Source of the DNA: Paracamarosporium sp. OC-R06-R3
Taxonomy: Eukaryota > Ascomycota > Dothideomycetes > Pleosporales > Didymosphaeriaceae
NCBI GenBank assembly: GCA_019828545.1
Contig: JACVRA010000202.1
Coordinates: 434,001-498,000 of the forward strand
DNA length: 64,000 nt
Direction of reading: 5' to 3'
The first letter of the stretch is position 1. Each line of letters begins with the position of its first letter. The translations under genes and the position numbers were made by a program. Below are positions 56,320 to 64,000 of the stretch, one piece after another. The notes beneath the pieces were generated by a model. That model had not been told where the DNA came from, did not search any database, and saw only the letters and a list, made by a program, of their open reading frames with translations.

Positions 56320-59300
56320 CTTGTTGTGTATTAGATTTCTGAAAGTATGGCTAATCAAAAGTGTGATCAGGCATGTGGAATTCTCAAGGGCCCGGGCCTA
56401 ATGAATCGTCTCTCTTATACTCAACCTTACTTTAGCCGTGTCGGCCTTGCATTCTTCGTCAGCGAATCTCGCCAAGGCAAGGGCATCCTCGTCCCGATGC
56501 GGCGACCATAACGACGGGCTCTGGCGTTGAGAACTCAGCCAGTCATTGCCAAGGTGAACAAGACTGATGGCCGGTTGACGCGTCGGGCCCCCGCATCATA
56601 ACAATCAGAACACCAGGGGAGACATGAAAACGGACGTGCGTTCGTGGAGACGGCAAGACTTGACATGAACCTCAACCGGTGGCGGCGGAGCTGGACCGCT
56701 GGCGCCGTCCTCCTGAAACCAGTTAAGCCATATGTTACTCCACGTCTCCGCTGCAAATTTGGTCCGACGTATGTCAGCAGCGCAATAGGTTCATACGGGT
56801 GGTCCTACGCATCTTGTCTAAGCTAAGCCAGTAACCCTTATCTCAAACGAGTAATCCATATGTTCACAGCATTATTCTATTCGACAGCTATAGATGGCCA
56901 ACTGGATCCGAAGAAATGCTATGGACCCTTGAAAACCACCAACCCCTATTCCAGATATGGTCTGTTGAATACCAATTCCGTTTTCGAAGTCATTGACATG
57001 TTCACAGACGCCGCCCAAGGCTCCAACGTCATCTGCAATCGCAATCGCAAACGCGTACGCAAGTGCCGCGTATGTACGTTGACATCTTGACTCCCAAGGA
57101 CTTGGCTGTCGAAATGCGCCCTGCATTAACTCTGCCTTACTCCTGCGTTACTGTCATGTCGTTCAACGACGCCAACCAGATGATATCACAGGAAGCCAAG
57201 GGGCTAAGCTTCGGATCCGTGGAGCCGGGGGAAACAACACGGATACCCGACCCAGAACCATTGGCCATGTCACATGTCTTAGCGCCTACTACCAGCCCGC
57301 ATGCAACGTACTGCAATAATGTTACGACTCTTCACATGTACTGCCGTACCACCGCTGCAGACTGGTCGGATCTACACCCGGTGATCTTGCCAGGCTGCGC
57401 CTGAGTCTTGGCTTCGCGGACCGCTGCACGCCTCTGCCCTGGGTTCTGGTTTCTTTAGTATCCGGGCAAGTCGTGATGTTGCGTATAGCCAAGCCCAGGT
57501 TCCATACTCTTGGGACCTCCGGGCGTCCGCGTGTACGGGTAAGGGGTTCGGGTCTCCAAGGTGGGATGTATGAGGTGCGGGATGTCGAGATGGGTGAATA
57601 CGATCATTTACTACATGATACGCGCGGCCGAGACAATCGAGTCTGTCATCATGCAAAAAGAAACGTATGCTGAGGATCGTGCACCGTATGAAGAATGCCG
57701 GTTGTAAGGAAAGGAATAACCTTTTCGATGCTTTCACGGAATTTTCGATAACGGATGAGCAAGCAAACGGCCGTGAATTTCCTGGTGCTTTCCCATGTTA
57801 ATTCGAGCATGGTATTCTGTGGCTTTTTTTTTTTCAAGGCTTGGCCGCCAAGCGTAAGAGAAGGCATTCCGCGTGCTCGCCAGGACAGTGAGCGGCTGCC
57901 AAGTGAATATGACTAGAGCCCCGGGGCTCAGAATACATAAATATAGAGCCGGTGACGACATAGATCGACATTTCCATAGAGATAACATGAACGTACCGTT
58001 CGCGCAGTTTTCAGTCTGCATATCCCTTCAAGCTTATAGTGTCTGTACTTACCAGCTGCCTAAATTGTTGAGAAGAGGTTCCGACTCAAAATCTTAGATG
58101 CAGTGCTCGATCGTAATCTTCGAAAGTTGGTTCACCAGCACGATGGTTGACAACAGCGCAAGGATGTACGAAAGCTTTTGAATTAGCGCGGAATGTAAAA
58201 TGAGGTTGCATGGAACGATCCATGGAAAAAACAATTTGACATAGGCGAACCTATTCAAGCACTCCCCGGCTCAGGATACAGACGCCCGAAAGTCAAGCCT
58301 AGGGCAGCTATCCAATTGACGAAGAATGTAGTACGAAGGAAAAGAAAAAACAGCCTGCAGTTGCTGTGTTGCCCTGAAGTCGGTGTAAGCTACGTTGAGT
58401 GCACTGCACTACTATCCTAAGCGGTGAACTTGTCCCAGGTCTCATGCTCCGTGTGGTTCCGTTAGGGTTCATCGCAAGCATACAGACGATAAGGCTTACA
58501 AACATATACACCGTTCCTTATCGTGCATCATCTCAAAGTTTACCTGGTCGTTTGGTTAGCGTTACATGCGCCTACAGGAAGATCCAATCGGGCAGACTCT
58601 TTTACAACCCGAAGGTCGTGCGTGTGGTATCACAAGATTCCGACGTGTACCAGCCTGCTCCACTATTGAACACTTGCGATTGAATTATGATTAGCGTACG
58701 TCACAACTGGGCACACACGTGGATTGGATGATGGGGAAGACCAATGGGGAAGACTAGTGGGGCAGACCAGACCTTATACAAGTATCCGTGACAAGAGATG
58801 TATTCTGAATCTACTCATCATGTCTTTGAAAACCCAAAGTGCCCGATTCTCACTACGACTCTTGCTGCGGCATTAATTATTTTGTATTTTGTCCTCTTAC
58901 CGCAAGTATTGACTATAACTTAGGAGTAGATACAGACCTGGTCGAAAGTTTTTAGTACAGTGTATTCCACTCAGACTACGAATCATCAACTACTTTAGAG
59001 CCCCGCAAGTCAACACAAGCTTATGAAAGTTACTCTAAATCAAATCATCAGTATGATCTTTTTACCACGACTTTTTTGTGTCGATTCCCAGGGGAATCAC
59101 CTGTTTTTACTACTTTTTGTACTCAGGCCTACGCCGAACTTTTGAACAACAAACAAAATCCAGATGAAAGTTACTTAATTCTGCTTTCCTCAAGTCAACG
59201 CAAGTCTATCGTGACAAGAGCGATGGACCACATGGTACCCGTCACTATTCTAGGACCGATAATGAATACACGATACACAGTTATATCATGGCTACTCCAT

Positions 59301-59425
59301 CCACATCCCTGTAGCAAGCATAACCACGACTAGCACTTTAAGGTTCCAGCCCGGAACCTCCGATACAGCACTGCACATACACGCTCGAACCCCGCACAAG
59401 AACCTCCCATCAACAACACACACCA
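56320..59425. other. Gene-poor stretch of 3.1 kb
   Basis: Frames at 56860-57090 and 57063-57404 have no recognised domain. A triple 13-bp repeat at 58733-58771 precedes an AT-rich stretch. No gene could be supported. Confidence 0.5.
58733..58771 (+). repeat. Three 13-bp imperfect tandem repeats
   Basis: GGGGAAGACCAAT, GGGGAAGACTAGT and GGGGCAGACCAGA stand head to tail. A TTATACAA sequence follows at 58774-58781. Confidence 0.8.
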
Positions 59426-59906
59426 TCACATATCCCACCTCCTATTCCTCCTCCACGCCTCCACTAACTTCTTCTCCGTCCTCGGCGGCAGCTCATCCAC
59501 CCTCCTCAGCCCAACCACCTGCTTCGCTCTAAAATCCTACATCACAAATTAGCAATCAACCCACAGTCAGCAGCCTACACAACCCACATACCTCCTTCCT
59601 ATCCCAATACCCGATCTCGCTCCACGGCGCCCTTGCCCCATCTTCCATGCCAGCATTCCTCCCGTCTACCCTGCTCACTTCCAAAAAGCAGCACACGTCG
59701 CACGCAGGGTGGTGACAGGCGGTGCAATGCTGGGTGTAGTAGCCGGGTACCTTTATGGTGCGGTCTTCGTCGGCAGAATAGAAGGGGACGAAGTGCGAGG
59801 GGGTGGTATGGTCGTTGGGGTGTGCGCAGCGCGTTTGGCAGCAGCGCCAGCGGTGGGTTATGAAGATGGGGGGAGTGTGTTTTGTGGAGGCTTTGCGGGT
59901 GCCCAT
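59426..59906 (-). CDS. Small Cys/His-rich protein of unknown function
   Basis: Two exons on the minus strand, 59906-59592 and 59536-59426, joined in phase 0 (GTATGTG donor, GATGTAG acceptor) to 141 residues. Cys and His are arranged as WRCCQTRCAH near residue 22 and HCTACHHPACDVCC near residue 64, a spacing that suggests two paired metal-binding knuckles. The C-terminus encoded by exon 2 is basic and amphipathic (VVGLRRVDELPPRTEKKLVE, then WRRNRRW). No signal peptide, so a secreted disulfide-rich protein is less likely than an intracellular zinc-binding one. Family not recognised. The clean splice and conserved-looking Cys pattern support a real gene. Confidence 0.65.
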
Positions 59907-61588
59907 GGTTTTTGTTGTTCGAGATGCTGGTCTGTGGTAAGGGGTTGTATGGAGGGTTTCGTGGGTTGTTAGGTATGGGGTTTGAGGAGGAGGAGTGTGG
60001 TGTGTGGTTGGTAGGTATATGTTAGGGGGTATCTACGGGGGAGGAGGGTAGGACGTGAAGAGGAATGTGCTTGAAGGGGCTGTGGAAGGGGTATGTGATT
60101 TGTAGTATTTGGTGGATTTGGGGAGGCTCGTGTATGGAGTGAAGTCACGGACGATGAAGACGTGAATGTGTTCAGATGTTATAGTCCTGGATAATACTAT
60201 GCATGTGTGTAAAGTGTACAATTAGAAGTCTGAACTGAACGCAAGATGCATCATGTTCTCACTTCAGAGCAAGATAGAGTGTAGCTTTGTCAACAAGTAT
60301 AGATTCCTATCTGCCATGATGGATAGTATGGAAGGTACTGACCTGTAAAGAGTTAAGGCCTTTACGTGAGTTAAACGACAGTCTAGATGCGATTGTTATG
60401 TTCTTGATAGGATTGAGAAGACGTTTGGTTTTTGCATCGTGACATTGGACAATCGCTCCACGTTGATTCACTTTCGCAAATTCACTCGACCACCGTTCAG
60501 ACCAGTGCTCGCTTTGTGAAGAGAAATGGTGAAGGACAAGGAAGAGTGACGTATTAAAGGCTGTAACGTGTAACATGTGGCACTGAGATAGGCAAGTGCA
60601 TGAAAGTCGCTTGCCGTATTTGTTGTGGCACAGCTTGTGTTGTTCGGGCAGGCACGATCGCCCGGTTTCAGGGGCGCCAACAAGACGGAGCGAGTGAACA
60701 CGGGCGGACACATGGGACGGTGCGACGACGCGACGACGCGACGACGGCATCTGCTGTGGGAGACAGTGACGCCGGTGACGTGCATCCCCTGGGCGCATTC
60801 TGGAAAACACGTGGAGGCGGGTTCGAAGCGGGCCCTGCGTAAAGAACATATTTGGCGGGGCGGCAGGCGCTATCGATTGCCTGGGCGCAACTCGCCGCCG
60901 CAAGCTCCTGAACTCGGTGCCACGCTGCTCTTGCCAGCCAGCCGAGTCCCGGCCCAAGGGACAGAGCAGGACAGGACACGACACACGACACACGACACAG
61001 GTGCCGCGGTGGGCGCGCGCTGGAATGCCGCCGCGCACCCGAACCAAAATAGTCGGCAGCGCATGCGTGAAGCTATCGCGATGCTTAATTGCTAGCCAGC
61101 ATGCCCTGCAGCAACGGGCACCGCCAAAGCGGCAAGGCTCCTTCGCTAGCGGCCATCCTTCTCCAGAAACACCATTTTGCCAGGGCGGCTGACCACACCA
61201 CCCCAAGTCCGCGCTCCCTCATCTACTTGTCGCTCGCTGCCGACGCTCCGAGCCTCCTTTTCCACCGCGCTTCTTCCCTTCGTTGTCCCTTCGTTCGCTC
61301 GCGCCTCGCATATATTGTTAATAATTCCCCCACACGCTCGCTACTCGCCCTCGACGATAATCAGGGGAACCCAGCAACTGCCCCGTCGGCCCCGTTCGCT
61401 CGCCCGCATCCTCTAGCCATACCCTCGCGACTGCCGTTTCAGCAGCATACCTTGGAAGGCCGCCCGCATACCGTTATATCCACCTTCATACCCTTTCTCG
61501 GGCGCGCGCGTTGCACCCGTTGACAGCTGCACTGCGCTTAGCACCCTTACACGACAGCCTGCACCCGCGCACACGATAACGGCCCGCT
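59907..61588. other. Intergenic region with small GC-rich tandem repeats
   Basis: Divergent promoters of the Cys/His-rich protein and the cell-wall transglycosylase. Three 8-bp CGACGACG units occur at 60723-60746 and three 7-bp ACACGAC units at 60976-60996. The region 61190-61580 is C/T-rich on the plus strand, common in promoters and leaders of strongly expressed fungal genes. A 299-codon minus-strand frame here is not supported. Confidence 0.6.
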
Positions 61589-63064
61589 ATGGTCCGACAC
61601 GCCCTCACTGCCGCCGTTGCGGCTGCTGCCCTTGCCACCTCCGCCTTCGCCCAGAAATGCACAAGGAACAGCAAGTGCCCGTCTGACTCGCCCTGCTGTG
61701 GCCGTACGTTGTTGACACCAAGTTGCCCTCGAGGAAGCATTACTGACAGACGCAGTCTATGGCGACTGTGGTGTTGGCGCCTTTTGTCTCGGAGGCTGCG
61801 ATCCCACCATGTCCACCACCTTCGACTCTTGCGTACCGAACCCCGTCTGCAAGAGCGGCACCTACAAATTCAACGACCTCAACGATGTACAATCCATCGA
61901 CAAGTATCTCGGTGACAACTCCAAGATCAACTGGCAGTCGCAGGGTAACCCCGTCAAATATCCTTCCGGTGGTGTTGCTTTGACCATGGCCGAGGGTACT
62001 GTGGGTACGCTGCTGGCCTCGACTTTCTACGTATGGTACGGCAAGATCTGCGCCACCATGTCTACCAGCCAGGGCCAGGGTGTCGTAACGGCTTTCATCA
62101 TGATGTCGGACGTCAAGGACGAAATCGATTTCGAATTCATTGGCAAGGACATTGGCAATGCCCAGTCCAACTGGTACTCGCAAGGTGTCACCAACTGTAA
62201 GTCATGAATTCCTCTCGCGCGATAACCGCCTAATCCTTCTTTCCAGACGAGAACATGGAAGAGCTCAAAGTCTCGCCCGATACCGTGTCCAAGACTCACG
62301 AATACTGCATCGACTGGTCTGAAGACGAGCTTAGTTGGTCCGTCGACGGCAACAAGGGCCGCACTGTGAAGCGCTCCGACTCCTGGAACCAAACCGCAGG
62401 CCGCTACGACTTCCCTCAGACCCCTTCGCGAATCATGCTTTCGCTCTGGCCTGCCGGTCTTCCCTCCAACGGCGAAGGAACCATCGAATGGGCTGGTGGT
62501 GAGATTGACTGGAACAGCAAGTACATGACCAACGGTATGTACGCTGCTCTTGTCACTGAAGTGACTGTCGATTGCTACGACGCCCCATCTGGTATCAAGA
62601 AAACCGGATCCAAGAGCTACAAGTACACCGACAAGAACCCTACCAACAACACGGTTGAGATCATCGACGAACTTGTTGTCCTTCACTCACTCATGGACAC
62701 CGGTGACGAGCCGGGCTCCGCTTCCTCCTCTTCCAAGGCTAGCACTGCCGCAAAGCCCACTAAGTCGGTTAACATGGTGCCCGGTGGAAACCCTGGCGGC
62801 GGTGCCCGCCAAGAGTCTGCTGTCTCTGCCACCAACACTGCTCAGCCTACGAGTGGCTCTGTAGACGGCAGCTTCTCGCAAGGTGGTAGCACCGGTAACA
62901 CTGGCAGCACCGATACTGGCAGCAGTGGAAGCGACAGCAGCAGCAACACCTTCACGCAAGGCGATGCCGGCTCTACCGGCTCTGCTCTGGAACCCGGTCT
63001 CGCAAAGATTGGTGGTTCTGCCATCGCTATTGTGTTCGCCATCTTTGGCCTTCTTGTGCTATAA
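61589..63064 (+). CDS. GPI-anchored Crh-type GH16 cell-wall transglycosylase with chitin-binding module
   Basis: Three exons, 61589-61703, 61756-62196 and 62247-63064, closing to 457 residues. A signal peptide is cut near SAFA (residue about 21). An N-terminal Cys-rich module (CTRNSKCPSDSPCC to FCLGGCDP, residues 24-55) resembles CBM18 chitin binding. The GH16 domain carries the catalytic DEIDFEF at 160-166, with Glu161 as nucleophile and Glu165 as acid/base. The C-terminal third is Ser/Thr/Gly-rich, followed by a hydrophobic end (IAIVFAIFGLLVL), the GPI-attachment signal. Crh1/Utr2 enzymes link chitin to beta-glucan in the wall. CBM18 plus GH16 is the Crh1/Utr2-like arrangement. All junctions keep the frame. 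Confidence 0.95.
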
Positions 63065-64000
63065 GTGGATGCTGTGTCCATATTTATTTTTCAACTTGTC
63101 AACGACCTGGTTATGAGCACCCATTCCTTCCCTACCTGGTCATTCTCGTCCATCTTTAGTATATCCCTGGTGTTCCGGTCCGTCCGAAAAGGCAGCTTCC
63201 ATAGCGTGACCCACGCAGTCTCCGTTTTCTTCCTGTGAGCATTTGAACCAGCGAGCAAGCGAGGATTTTGTGTCAGCTGAAGCGCGTATCCATATCTCTT
63301 GGCTCTATTCATATTTCCATGTGGGGGAAGCGAAGGGAAGGGAGGTAATAGCTTTGTGCATTGGATCGCTGGGACCTTGGCTAAGGAAAAGGCTTTCTTT
63401 ACATCACTCCTTTGATGTTGTGAATATTGCGGAGAGAAGGTGCGTGGGCGGAGTCGATAGTGAGAATGAAGTGTGCATACAGAACTATAAGTTTGTTCGA
63501 CTGCTGTTGCTGTGTGTTTGATCGTGGATCTTGATGATGGACATATACCTATTAATGAATGCACCCGGTGTTGTTTTAGCCTGGACACTGTTACATCTTA
63601 CGAGGGCCCTATCGGTTGGTTTCGTATCGACTGATGCTCCATATTCTAAGCTGGATGATGGGAAGCTAGCATGTGGATTATGGCATTTTGACTTCGACAC
63701 CGGAGTACTCCTGGGGAATATAAGTTATGATTCTCGCCAAATGCGAGTTGCGTCACTGGAGTCATTATCAAGTCACTTGAAGACATAGTGAAGGAGCAGG
63801 ATTTATTCGAATCGATACTCAAAAAACTTGAATGGATATCATATACAACATGATGACAGCCGAGTGTTCTTACCCAGCCGCCAAGCTTGATGCCGACCAG
63901 AAAATGTATAATTTCATAACACTCATCGTTCGAGCGTTTGGATGACATAGACTTTGATGGCTGTTTGTCTGATATACCGCCGCACCGAAAAGTAACCTCC
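63065..64000. other. 3' flanking region to window end
   Basis: Short frames only; the 85-codon frame at 63531-63788 has no domain. Nothing recognised. Confidence 0.5.

Noticed and set aside
56860..57404. Two adjoining frames that might be exons of one gene
   Set aside because: No recognisable motif and no convincing donor/acceptor pair joins them.
60307..61206. 299-codon minus-strand open frame
   Set aside because: GC-rich promoter DNA open in several frames at once, Arg/Ala/Cys-rich without domain, in the promoter region upstream of the Crh-type gene.

Overview
The window looks like nuclear DNA of a filamentous ascomycete (Pezizomycotina). Genes carry short GT-AG introns of about 47-150 nt with CTRAC-type branch sites, and the families present (Crh1-type GH16, Zn2Cys6 regulators, a HET-domain remnant, Pho89, a cyt-4-like mitochondrial RNase) are typical of that group. 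Dothideomycetes is a guess from general gene style, not shown directly. Exon borders were placed by hand from frame, splice signals and family motifs; every multi-exon model given here closes in frame from ATG to stop.

Layout: 1-1392 (-) is a secreted GH3 beta-glucosidase cut by the left edge. 4524-6790 (+) is an Rck2/Srk1-type stress kinase. 8264-9081 (+) is a short-chain dehydrogenase. 10115-12896 (-) is a Zn2Cys6 regulator. 13397-13687 (-) is the molybdopterin synthase small subunit, head to head with 14040-17241 (+), a mitochondrial RNase II/Dss1-like enzyme. 18454-21763 (+) is a second Zn2Cys6 regulator. From 21.8 to 29.3 kb I find no intact gene, only a frameshifted HET-domain remnant (26160-27207).

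29269-31332 (-) is a FYVE+RING ubiquitin ligase. 32146-35637 (-) is a TRP-like channel with an ML-like luminal domain. 37473-37958 (-) is a small acidic orphan. 38640-40712 (-) is a Pho89-type phosphate permease. 43000-44613 (+) is an MFS transporter of the allantoate/nicotinate class. 45249-45989 (+) is an orphan. 46414-47226 (+) is a complex I assembly factor (NDUFAF3 type). 47560-48936 (+) is a three-exon orphan. A tRNA-Gln(CTG) with a 13-nt intron lies at 49685-49769 (-).

52207-53712 (+, BAHD/condensation-fold acyltransferase) and 54487-56319 (-, class A FAD monooxygenase) converge and could form a small tailoring pair of secondary metabolism; this is inferred only from adjacency and enzyme type. 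59426-59906 (-) is a small Cys/His-rich protein of unknown role. 61589-63064 (+) is a GPI-anchored cell-wall transglycosylase with an N-terminal chitin-binding module. Most genes look like housekeeping or general accessory genes. The best leads are the HET remnant, the acyltransferase/monooxygenase pair, the Cys/His-rich protein and an in-frame intron inside a zinc cluster.
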